Shown one piece after another: positions 1-9,948 of a stretch of DNA of 41,833 nt (the stretch's first letter is position 1; every line of letters starts with the position of its first letter). Both the position numbers and the translations under genes were made by a program. The stretch is taken from positions 116,867 through 158,699 of the forward strand of contig NW_004457415.1 in assembly GCF_000313135.1 (NCBI RefSeq), written 5' to 3'. The notes beneath the pieces were generated by a model, which saw only the letters and a list, made by a program, of their open reading frames with translations, searched no databases and had not been told where the DNA came from. The stretch comes from Acanthamoeba castellanii str. Neff (taxonomy: Eukaryota > Discosea > Longamoebia > Acanthamoebidae).

Positions 1-2409
1 CGGGTGCGGGTGCGGGTGTGCCCTGTGCTGTGGTGCGGGTCCAGAGGGAAGCAAGAGCGAGGAGAACAGGAGCACAGCAACACGGCGCTGTGGAGCAAGG
101 TGGCCCTCCTTCCCGCGGGTCTGCTGTCGCACAGCGTGGAGCTGCTGGGCAACAGATCCGACACACTCGGCTTTGCCCAGGCCAAGCCTGATTCGCCAAA
201 CGCGTATCCACGCCTGCCTGACACGCACCCGCCGCACACGCACACGCACCGCCGCACACGCACACGCACACGCACGCCAATGCCGCGAACTCTGAGCATT
301 CATCGATCGGCTCTCCAGAGAGATTGCGGCAGCGTTCCCGGGGCTACCGCGACAGTTCGAGGGGTCGGCGCGAGTGAAAAAAGCCCGGCCTCCTCCGCCG
401 GACAGCAGCTCGCGCCGTCCGCTGTCCGTCACCTCTACCAGCACCACGCTCGGCGACTACGCCCTGACGCCCGAAGACCAGGTATGCTCGAGCGCCTGAC
501 CCTACACGCGCCACCGCACGATGGGCGCCCATCCTGAGCTGTTGTACGTACTACACAGGCCTTCTGGCTGGAGCACGAGCGATCGTTGGTGCTCGCGCAG
601 TCGTGCATTCGCCGCCGACAAGCGATGCGAGTCTATCCTCGGCACAGTACGCCCGCCTTCCACATACATTTCTCTATTTAGTGACAATATATATTTAAAT
701 ATATTTTAATCTCTTTATATCATTTATATATAATTTTAATAGAACACTATGCTAACACGTGTGACGGTATCGCCAGGGAAGCGACATCGGATAGCACTCG
801 AGCTGTGGACCACGGAGCAGACCTACATCAAGGCCCTCCAGCAGTGCACCCAGATCAGAAAGCGACTGGAGTCCCACCAGCCAAAGCCCATCCTTAGTGC
901 GCTCGAGATCAAGGCACACTCCGCCTTTCCGCTCCAGCCCTTGGCTAGGATTGAAGTGATTGACCACCATTTCCCAATGGCGCCTCTTAATTGCGCACAG
1001 ACAATCTTCTCGGAGACTGAGACCATTCTGCTCTACGCGACGGTGCTCGAGGGCAAGCTGCGACAGCAGCTCGAGCACTGGCACGTGGACCAGACCCTGG
1101 CACATGTCTTCACCGAAATCGTACCACCGCCCATTCGCAAGCGTTTTACCGCTCCGAGTCACTCACTTTCTGATCTCGCACACACGCACGCACATACACG
1201 CGCACTCAGCAACCCTATTTCAAGGTGTACAACCGCTACATGATCCAGTACAACGCCTCCCTCACAGCCTTCAAGCACGCTCTCCAAAGTTCGTCTTTCC
1301 AGCAGTTCCTGGAGGTACCGTACCTCCAACAGAACAGTCCAATCGTCGCGCCTTCTTTTCTTCTCTCTCCTCGTTAATTACCCACACAACGCTCCGTGTT
1401 TGTTGTCCAGGCCTGCGCGGAAGACTTTGTCCACACAGATCTGCCCTCCATCCTCATCATGGTACCGTAACAACATATTACACATATCTTAATTTCTATA
1501 CACATATTTTTTACATAACTCTATATGATGCATTATACTAATATATGCTTATGCAACAGCCGGTGCAACGGATCCCGCGATATATCCTGCTCCTCGATGC
1601 GCTGGTTGCTCACACGCCAACGACGCACATCGACTACGCCGACCTGTGCCAGGCGCTCGACGTCATGAAGCGATTCACCGAGTCGGCCAACCAGACGCAG
1701 CGCAACTACGAGCGCTACCAGGCCATCCTTCGCCTTCACGAGCTCCTTCAGCCTCAAATTCCTGTACGTCTGCCCAAACTATCAATCCTGTGTGCAGTGT
1801 GTGCGGCGTGTGCAGTATGTGCGGTTGTGTTGTGTTGTGTGTGTGTGATGTCAAACTGACTGACTGCCTCGGCCGGATGACGCTGCAGAATCTGGTGGTG
1901 CCATCGCGAGTATTCCAGGGCGCGGGGTCGCTACTGATGCTCGACGGGTCGCGGGTCATGCGCCGCAACCAGCGGAAGGTGCGGCAGGTCTTCCTGTTCA
2001 ACGACCTCCTGGTCGTCACCAAGCACCTCCGATCGGAGAACAAGTACCACCTCAAGGTGCTCGTCTTCCTCGCCAGCGTCCAGCTCGACCACAACCCGCC
2101 CGTACCCGGTGCGTGCCTTCACCCGCACACGCACACGCACACGCACACGCACACGCACACGCACACGCACACGCACACGCGCACGCGCACACCGCACACA
2201 ATGGTCGAGTCAGCTCTCTGACCGGAGCGTTGTGGGGAACAGGCGAGGAGGGCGAGCGGTGCTTCCTGCTGCGGAGCCGGAAGAGACCGGAGCAGTCGTT
2301 GCTGCTGGAGGCGCGAAGTATGGAGGACAAGATGGCGTGGGTCATCGCCATCGAACGCGCCACCTACCTCCTCGCCCAGCCCCGCACCACACAGAACCTG
2401 CCCTCCTGA
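1..2409 (+). CDS. IQ/DH/PH Rho guanine-nucleotide exchange factor, 5' end outside the window
   Basis: Partial gene with several introns; the start lies upstream. Readable exons include about 1-203, 319-481 and 559-646, and then the DH domain from 777. The exon at 559-646 reads AFWLEHERSLVLAQ followed by SCIRRRQAMR, an IQ-like calmodulin-binding motif. The DH (RhoGEF) domain begins at ALELWTTEQTYIKAL and ends around NYERYQAILRL; it contains the conserved helix MPVQRIPRYILLL, which is joined across an AT-rich intron after 1461. A PH domain follows: KVRQVFLFNDLLVVTK, then a last exon ending ...AWVIAIERATYLL. The stop is at 2407-2409. DH-PH proteins load GTP on Rho/Rac GTPases at the membrane, so actin control is the likely role. 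Family assignment is strong; the GTPase target cannot be told. Confidence 0.88.
647..776 (+). other. AT-rich intron of the RhoGEF gene
   Basis: The donor GTACGC follows the IQ-like exon and the acceptor CGCCAG precedes the DH exon (A|GG AAG CGA). The middle is dominated by TATATTTAAATATATTTTAAT-type sequence, in sharp contrast to the GC-rich exons. A second AT-rich intron splits the DH domain just before its PVQR helix (donor GTACCG about 1462, acceptor CAACAG about 1559). Confidence 0.75.
2124..2200 (+). repeat. (CACACG)n microsatellite inside the last RhoGEF intron
   Basis: About 77 bases of ACACGC hexamer units lie between the two halves of the PH domain. The repeat is open in several frames on both strands, which gives His-Thr or Arg-Val repeat reading frames that are not genes. 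Confidence 0.9.
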
Positions 2410-2655
2410 GCGCCAGCCACGTGGTCCCCCTTTCAACCAGCGCCTCGTGCCATCGCGATGTGCAATCGACACCAAAAGTTGAAGTTGCACAACCAAAAGA
2501 AGGTTTATTCTGGGACATTCCACATTCATTGCTGGCTCGCGCCATCTCCGTCGGTTGCGGGGAGTGTGTGCCTGCCGCTGCTCACGGCCGAACTGGAGTC
2601 GAAGAGCAACGTTAGCAGGTGCTGGACCTGTTCACTTCACCGGGCCATTGGTATG

Positions 2656-2760
2656 AGCAGAATGTGGTTCAGGCTTCTGCACCAATCCTGTGGCGCGAAA
2701 TCAAAAATCGAGATTCAGAAGTGAATGTCGATTGGTCTAGAGGCTGAACCACATTCTGCT
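2656..2760. repeat. Long imperfect inverted repeat (hairpin) downstream of the RhoGEF gene
   Basis: The 17-base arm AGCAGAATGTGGTTCAG at 2656-2672 is exactly complementary to 2744-2760. With a few mismatches the pairing extends inward to ACCAATC (2681-2687) facing GATTGGT (2730-2736), leaving a loop of about 42 bases. It lies about 250 bases past the RhoGEF stop and about 290 bases before the CpG-void block. It could be a foldback element, an mRNA 3' structure or a small structured RNA; nothing in the sequence decides among these. Confidence 0.7.
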
Positions 2761-3049
2761 AATGCCTGTGTATCCTTGGATACCGGTGAAGTGTCTCCAA
2801 GGAGGGCCAACCGCCGGAGATGCGGAACTTCGACCTGTCGCGTCTTTCTCAAGGACCCCCACACCTCACACCCCACCTTTCCCTGGCATAACCGGTCATG
2901 TGTGTTGTGTGTGTTGTGCCGTGCGTGTCGTGCCGTTGGTCGTGTCGTGTGTGTTGTGGTGCGAACCAGGACCAAGGAGGTCGCGCGCCAAGCGTCCTGG
3001 TCATCTTTCCTCCCCATACCCCCCCCCAGCAGGACAAAATGAATTTTCG

Positions 3050-4778
3050 AGCAGTTTTTCACTGGATTCCACAGTCATCTTGCCTTATTCCAGCACAGTT
3101 TTTGGCACAACATGCTATCCCACTTTAGCATGCATTACTCCCTTGAACACCAATTGAGAGTGGAGTTGTCTTCAGAGTTGCACAGCAAGGAGGAAGAGCT
3201 GAAGATAGTGAACACACTGCTTGACTGGTGCCATGGCACAAACTTTGCCTGTTCCTTGACAAGGTGGACAAGATGGAGCATCCAGACAAGGAGGCCAGGG
3301 CTACCTTCCTGCATCAGAACATCATCAGCCCACTGTTTGAACTACAGAAGTGGTCCAACACCTGATCTGAATGCACACTGCAGCTTCTGTTTCCATGGAG
3401 CACAGCACAGTGCAGCACACACACATGACACACATGACTGAGACATGAACAAGTTCCTTGGTGCACATGACACAGTCACTGTGTGGTCCAAGTCAGAAAA
3501 AGATTACTGGCTGGCAAACAAGAATCAGGAGGAGTGAGAAGGGAACTGAAAAGAAAGAAACAGAAGAGAAGGAGGAGGAAGAGGAAGAAGAGGAAGAAGA
3601 GGGAGGAGACAGGCTTTGGTATATGCAACAAATCAATGGCCAATGAGATGGAGCAAGGGATGTGAGTGCCTCATGGAGTGGGCAGAAACAATGGAAGTGG
3701 CAAGTTGGATCCTCAAGGGAGGCTGGATGAGTGACCTGGTGAATAATTCCTGTTTGGTAGGGAGAGGAGGAGGTGAGATGGCCAACAAGATGTTCAGAAG
3801 CCACCCTGAGGTCTAGATGATCAAGGTGGAAGGTGTTTCTTCCAAAGGGAGGTGCCTCACCATCCAATGGCAACTGACTTGAAAACACAGACTGCAATAC
3901 CTGGTGATGGAGGTCCTGTGGTGGTGCCTACAAGGATGATATGAAGCTGAAGCTGATGCATGAAGGTAACTTGGTGTGCAGAATTTGTTTTCCTCTTTGC
4001 TTGTAGGCATGTACAGGTGTGCCCCTTGTTGGAGCTGGGTCCACCCCTAACCTTCATGTCTCCCTGCAGAAATTGATGCCAACCCAGCACCATATGTGAC
4101 CACCTCCACAGCCTACCACTACTGCCATCAGGCTACTGCTGCTGTCAATCCCCTAGCTATTGCCTTCACCACAGCCCAACACTTCCTTTGTGCTGCCTAC
4201 TGCACCAACAATCACCTGGGGTGACACTGTGAGACCAGCCTTGGTGAATGGAGCCCTGGTCACAGTGGATGAGATCAGGGTGTTCCCAGCCTGGTGTTTA
4301 ATGTGTATGTGTGTGCATTGAGTGGTGAAGCAGCAGCAGAAGTAGTAATAGTTGTAGTTGTAGTAGGAGGGAGGGTGATGATGGAAAGGGAAGTGAGTGT
4401 ATGGAGTGAGGAGAGGAGGTCACAGCAGGGTATGGTGGGGTGGGGGTGTCAAGAAAATTAGCTAAGGTGTGAATTGAAAAGGTATTGTGTCCATACCCTT
4501 TTATTGCAAAGGTGTGTTATGTTAAGGAATGATGGTGATGATGACAATGATGACAAGGATGATGAAGAGGATGATGGTATTTTCTCTCATTTTTGTTTGC
4601 ACAGAGTGTGTGTGTAGTGTAGCACCACACTGACCAGCTGAGGATGATGAGGAGGAAGCCACTCCAAGAATAACAACCTGCACACTAGAGACAGCCACCT
4701 GCTCATGTCTGATGCCTTCCTCCAGCAGGAGAAACCTCTTCAGTCTCTCTGTGGAATCCCCAGCATTCTGTTGCCCTA
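3050..4778. other. CpG-void block: 1,729 bases with no CG dinucleotide
   Basis: Reading every line between the CG at 3048-3049 and the CG at 4779-4780 finds no CpG. G and C remain common, TG and CA are very frequent and GC dinucleotides are normal. Flanking DNA is full of CpG. The block holds gene-like fragments, a polypurine tract (about 3535-3612), GATGAT runs (about 4530-4575) and TGA stops of the kind made when CGA becomes TGA. Cytosine methylation followed by deamination is the natural explanation, but complete loss is extreme. See findings. Confidence 0.95.
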
Positions 4779-5168
4779 CGTCAGGTGCGCCCCCACTGCT
4801 GCCCCCTCACACGCCTCGACCAGGTGCTGATGTTTGTCGTCATCATCGTTGTTGTGGTGATTGTTGTGGTTGGGCGTCAACAGGACACACCACTGTAACA
4901 GTTACACGGATGCCATAAGTAGGGCGCCAACTACCCGGCGTTTGCGTCCAACATTCTGCAGCTGCTGCGGTGGCTCGACATACCACGCGCCGTGGCCCAC
5001 CTCCGTCACCAGCCCGTGCCCGGGCACTTGTGTGAACAACCAATAGGCGCGCGTGACTCTGTCGCAGATGGCAGACGGAGGCCCTCCAGCTGGGCCAGCA
5101 GCTCTGGCGACCACAGCCCCGCGTCTAGGACCGCAACGTCGTGGCTCGACCACCTCGCCAGCCTTTGA
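3112..5168 (+). pseudogene. Unrecognised gene or gene remnant running through the CpG-void block
   Basis: Several protein-like stretches on + appear in different frames: YSLEHQLRVELSSELHSKEE (about 3133), then EHPDKEARATFLHQN in another frame (about 3277). Next comes a plausible exon giving GDTVRPALVNGALVTVDE (about 4220), then SHLLMSDAFLQQEKPLQSL (about 4690) ending at a possible donor near 4785. The last exon, 4923-5168, is GC-rich and open: ANYPAFASNILQLLRWLDIP at the front and SWLDHLASL before the TGA at 5166-5168. A likely acceptor is ATAAGTAG at 4915-4922. TGA stops and frame changes interrupt the CpG-free part, so it looks eroded, yet some pieces still read well. I do not recognise the family. 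It could be a live gene with many introns, or a gene whose 5' part has decayed. Confidence 0.4.
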
Positions 5169-5253
5169 GTAAAGAAGCAAAAATTATGAACAAACAAAAA
5201 CAAGGCGTCGCTCGCCTCAAGACGACGACTCCCATTTGGTGGGGCCTTCCTCT

Positions 5254-7423
5254 CTAGACAAGGAAGTCGCAGATGTTGCCGTAGGTGGTCTGGAACTTGT
5301 GGTAGAGCTCGGGGCTGTTCCTCTGCAGGGCCTCGGGCTCCTCGGCGAAGCACACGAAGATGGTCGTCACCGCGCTCTCCACGATCTCCAACACTTGCAT
5401 CACCATCACGAAGCCGATCTGTGTGTTGTGAGGGGGGGGGGAAAACGTGAGTTATGGTGATGGTGATGGTGAAGAGGAGGAGGAAGAGGAAGAGGACGCA
5501 CCAGTCCGCAGATGATACCGACAGGAATGTAGTAGTCGTCCTCGAGCGCGTAGATCATTGCGCCACCGAGCACGCCGGTGACCACGGCCGACGCAAGGCA
5601 GGCCATAGAAAGAACGCTCCCTGCGAGGTCGCGAAGCAAGGGTCGGAGGTTAGTTGACAATTGACAACAACACCACACGCCGCATGAAGAGAGCAAGCGG
5701 TGTGTGTGTGAAGTACCGATGATGTTGTCGTTGATGATGGCCTGGATGCCGTGGCTGTGGACCAGGTGCCAGGTGTCCTTGGCCGCGCGGCAGTAGGACT
5801 TGCCGTAGATCGCGATCTGTGCGTAGGCGTACTGGTTGAAGTACTCGAGCAGCTGGTCGAGGCAGGCGACGATGCACTCGCCGATGAAGGCCAGAATGAC
5901 GATGGCGATGTTGTCACTGTTCTGCCTGAACGACCGGAAGATCATGCGAAGCGTGCGCAGCAGAGCAACGATGAGGGAGCCGAAGCAGATGGAGCCGAAC
6001 GAGGTGGTGGTGGCGCGCTTGAACGAGCCGAGCGTGGGGTTGGGCGGCACGCCCACCGTGCCGTGCAGGAAGTACCACGACGCAAACACACCAGCCGCCG
6101 TGACGTGCACCACGTTCTTGATCACTGCCATAGTCGACACCAACCAAATCAGCAGGCAGCGCGCGAGTGAGTCCGTAAGATGGAGGGTGCGGTGAGTACC
6201 CTGCGAGACCCAGTAGAAGGAGAAGAGGAGGTAGATGCTGAGGACGTAGGCCAGCACGGGAGTGTACTGCTGGACGAGGAAGATGGCGACGCTCCAGAAC
6301 ACGAACCAACCGAACTGCAAAATCAGCGAAGCAAAGGCTGGAAAGAAAAAGAAGAGGGTGAGAACGAAGAAGAGTTGTTTGGCTGAATAGGGAAACGCGT
6401 TCTAAATATGTACCGACGGTGGTGGTGCCGGGATAGTTCTGCACGAGCACGGAGACGGTCTTGAGCATCTCCACGGCGAACGGGATGCGGCTCCTCCACA
6501 GCCAGAAGAACAGAGCCGAGATCACCGCGAAGATGGCGAAGATGACGCCGGCCCAGATGTTGCCTGTGTGGTGTGCGTGTGCGTGTGTCGTTAAATGTGA
6601 GAAGAGTGAACGAAAGAACGAACACGTGAGACGAAGATGATCTCGCACCATAGATGAAGGAGAAGACGGCGATGGCGGCGGTGAAGAGTACAGAGAAGCC
6701 GATCGAGAGGTAGATCAACTGTCTGGCAAAGTACTTGAACATCACCAACCACAGGCCGGCCGAAAGCGCAGCGACGGCTGCGCAGACGGCAGCTGTGAGG
6801 AAAATGTGGAAAGTGGTCGTCTTGTCGAGGTCCTGTACAAACCATCGCACAGCGAGGCGTGAGAAACCGGGGCACCAAGCGTAAAGGCTGGTAAAGAAGA
6901 CGGGCTAGAGCCGCAAGGCTACGCACATCTTCGTTGATGATCTTTCCTTCGCTGTTGTCGGCACCCTTGCCACTCGCGAAGGTGAACCAGCCAATGCCAA
7001 AGATGGCACCAGCCGCCAAGAGATGGACGACGAAGGCGATGTAGAACGCGAAATCACGGTAGCCGCTCGCAGGCTGGAACTTTTCTGCTGGCTGCTTTAA
7101 AAGAAAGTACGTCAGCTTATGATTTCATTATTCATCAATGCCAAATCACAGCAATATCCAGAGAACCGTACCTGGAGAGGCGATTCCTCGTAGTACTCTC
7201 CTCCACCGGGCGCACCGAATTCCTTCGGGGGCGGCGAGGAGGGAGCCCACTGCTGATCGGGCAGGTACTGGCCCTGCGGTGGCGGATATTGGCCCTGGGG
7301 AGGTGGGTAGGACGTTGTGGGCTGCGGCTGGTACGCGTAGGGATTCCCTCCAGCAGGTGGCTGCAAGCCTCCTCCACCTCCTCCTCCATAGTAGCCCCCC
7401 TGTTCCGTGCCGTAAGTGGCCAT
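5254..7423 (-). CDS. Choline transporter-like protein (SLC44/CTL, PNS1 family)
   Basis: Multi-exon gene read right to left. Start ATG at 7423-7421 (MATYGTEQGGYYGG), stop TAG at 5256-5254. The first exon (7423-7172) encodes an 84-residue Gly/Tyr/Pro-rich tail with YPPPQGQ repeats, and splices (SPLQ|QPAEKF) to a chain of hydrophobic segments such as FYIAFVVHLLAAGAIFGIGW, FGWFVFWSVAIFLVQQY and AGVFASWYFLHG. The family core is clear: SFGSICFGSLIVALLRTLR, NQYAYAQIAIYGKSYC, and a C-terminal part with DDYYIPVGIICGL. About ten membrane helices are expected, in the plasma membrane or an endomembrane. The family includes choline transporters, but the yeast PNS1 substrate is uncertain, so transport of choline is inferred. 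An in-frame upstream start at 7591 exists; MATYG is preferred because the family tail starts nearby. Confidence 0.9.
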
Positions 7424-7706
7424 CTTTTCTCGTGATGTCGTGTAGCGATGGCCGATGTGGTTGTGATTTGTTTTTGCAATTGGTGCGACGCTCGCGTTCG
7501 CGCGAAGCCTCTGGTATGCGAGAATGAGCCGACGAAAACGCGCGGGAAACCCTATCGGGTTCAGGGAACACGACGATCGGGAACCTTCCACCGATGATCC
7601 ACGTCTCGCATTCGCCCATGCCTCTTCATGAAGAAGCTTCTTCTTCTGTGCCCAGTTTGGTTGTTCTCATGTTCGGTGTCGCACGTGCGGGAGGTGGTGG
7701 TTGTTT

Positions 7707-9572
7707 TCACAAGGCCAGTGTGCGCCCGTGGGCGAGGGTGACAAAGTGCGCCGGGTCGATGCCGCGCCGTTCCAGCTCCACGGCCAGATCTTGCACCGGC
7801 CGCAAGATGGGGCGGTACCCTGTGGCACATCACCACCAACCACCATCAACCCGGCCCAGGGTCAGGATCGGCCTGAGAAGGAAGAGGCAGCGTGCGTAGC
7901 GTACCAAAGAGGCGTCCGCCAAACGTGCCAAAGTGGATGCCGATGCTGAGCTGTGCCCTCACATCCACGTGAATCTGTGCGTGTGCGATGATGATTGTGT
8001 GCGGTGGCGTGCGCGTTACAAACGCTGTCGTCACACATATGAGCAATGGCGAATAGTACCTGGACCGCCTCCGCCGGGTTGATGTGGACAGACTTGTGCG
8101 TCTCTCGGGGCTCGTAGGCACCTGCGCACATCATTAGATCTCTCATTTGGCCGTTTGTGCCGAACAAGACCACCAACTGGGCGCGAGCTGCACGCATACC
8201 GATGGGGAGGGCGGCCAAGTCGAACGGACCGAGCAGGGCGCCGATCTGCTCAAAGACGGGACAGTAGCCCGTGTCACCTGCGAAGAAGACCCTCTGCGTT
8301 TGGCCCAGCAGAGCGAAGCTGCACCTGCACCCGGGGGGGCTCAGCCACTAGAAAGGGCCATTGAAGGGGGATAGTGAGATTAACGAACCACAACGACTTG
8401 CATTTGTCGAAGAGCCCGCGATTGCTCCAGTGCTGGCAGGGCGTGGCGATGATGCGCAGTCCCGGCTGGCGCTGCGGCTCGGCTTCCTCGCGCTCAGTTT
8501 CTTCCGCTTCGTCATCGTCGCAGTCGCCGCTGCGCTCGGGGGCGGGCCACTTGCTCGGTAGGACGTGGTCCTCCCACCAATCGAGCTCGATCACCGTGGA
8601 CGGATCGTCCTCGGTGCCGTTGTTCGCCCTGAGCCACTCGCCCAGTCCCAGCGGCACAATAAACAGCGGCGGCGTGGGCAGGGACGCCAGTCGTCTGTTG
8701 ATGATGCAAGCACGCGACACACGCACGAGGAATGTGAATGAGCAGCGTGTTGTATGGGTCCATCACATGCGGGGGGGTCATACCGTAGCGCGTCAGCGTC
8801 GCAGTGGTCGTAGTGGTTGTGCGAAAGGACGACGACGTCGATGGCGGGAAGCTCGTCGATGGTCATCGGGGGTGGCGTGAAGCGAGGAATGCCCAGCATG
8901 CTCAGCCAAGGCGGGCTCAACAGGTCGGACCACACTGCAGTGTGCAAGGGTTAGCATCAGCAAAAGCACGCATTGTGCCCCACACACGCGCGTAGTGATG
9001 GTGGTGAGCACCTGGATCAGTGAGCACGTTGTAGCCATCCATCTGTAGTAGAAGTGTGGCGTGACCTGATCACCGATAGGTACCTCGCCCGCATGAGATG
9101 AAATGCGGTCTGCCGCCAACAAACAAAGCTGGCACGAGTACCAATCCAAGTGGCCTGCAGGCTACCGGGAGCAGGAGTCGCGATGGCCTCCGGCACCACC
9201 GCAGCGATCGGGTAGGTCTGAAGGTACAGCCCCAAATGTCAATCATCACTGATGCCCACCACTCTAAGCAATGCGGCGAGGGAAGCCTTGACCTTGCGGA
9301 GGAGCTCGGCGTCCGGGAATGACTCGCCATTGCCGCTCACAAACTTGAGAAAGTCCTTGGGGTTGCGCGCAACTGCGCACCAACGTAGTTTAATCTCTAG
9401 TCCGATAAGAATAATGAAGAAGGGGGGGGCCGAACCTACCGAAAGTGGACCAGGGGTTGAGGAAGGTGCCGTTGGGAGCATGGTGGGCCTTGTCCTGCTG
9501 CAGTTGCGCCAGCGTTTGCTCATCGATGCTCGCCGTGGCGGACCTCGAGGTGGCCTGGTCATCTTTCTCCAT
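7707..9572 (-). CDS. NAPE-PLD-like metallo-beta-lactamase-fold phospholipase
   Basis: Multi-exon gene on the minus strand; the chosen start MEKDDQATS is at 9572 and the stop TGA at 7709-7707. Early exons give [15 protein letters not shown], then SLQATWIG joined to [17 protein letters not shown]. The zinc motif HxHxDH is SHNHYDHCD, preceded by the family segment [18 protein letters not shown]. Further on come [55 protein letters not shown] and a C-terminal part ending AHGRTLAL. These match N-acylphosphatidylethanolamine phospholipase D, which releases N-acylethanolamines. An acidic insert ([15 protein letters not shown]) sits between strands. An upstream in-frame Met at 9767 would add a hydrophobic stretch and cannot be excluded as the true start. 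Confidence 0.88.
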
Positions 9573-9948
9573 CTTTATGTGTTTGTGGAAATAAAAAGAA
9601 CTTGGCGGCGCGGGGGGGAAAGGAGGAGCACTAAATGTAAGCGTCGCTGAGAAGAGAGTGCTCATGTTGATGATGACTGAAAGGTGATGATACAAGAAGT
9701 GTGCAAGAGTTGAGTTGAGGGTGTTGTGGGCCACGTCTTCCGCGCCAAAGACCGAGAGCGGGTCCAATTGAGCGTGGAGTGGTGTGGTGGTGGTGGACGG
9801 CGGGAACCCGGAAGACGTGGTGAACGGGGTTGATTGCTTCGTCGAAGAGAAGATGTTGATGATGACGCCGAGTTGCGGGGACCTGCTGGTGTATCGTTCG
9901 TTGTAGTTGTTGTTCCTGCCATCGCCGAAAGCCTCTTGATCGAGGCCT
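9573..9948. other. Gap between NAPE-PLD-like start and the stop of the next minus-strand gene
   Basis: This holds the 5' region of the NAPE-PLD-like gene (transcribed leftward) and the 3' end of the nuclear-protein gene. The minus-strand reading is open from 9767 (MDPLSVFGAEDVAHN) in frame with the phospholipase, so part may be coding as an N-terminal extension. Nothing else is recognised. Confidence 0.5.

Noticed and set aside
210..275. CACACG repeats near the left end as telomere-like sequence
   Set aside because: They lie in an intron of the RhoGEF gene, and the same repeat recurs in other introns.
2109..2529. His-Thr, Arg-Thr and Val-Arg repeat proteins
   Set aside because: They come from translating the intronic CACACG repeat in several frames.
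3458..3665. Glu/Lys-rich small proteins
   Set aside because: Product of the polypurine tract; no start context or neighbouring domain supports a gene.
3050..4778. Integrated giant-virus or transposon DNA as the source of the CpG-void block
   Set aside because: No capsid, polymerase, transposase, integrase or terminal repeat was recognised in the block; kept only as a possibility to test.
5406..6320. A single 304-residue minus-strand protein
   Set aside because: It reads through introns; the true choline-transporter-like protein is spliced from 7423 to 5254.
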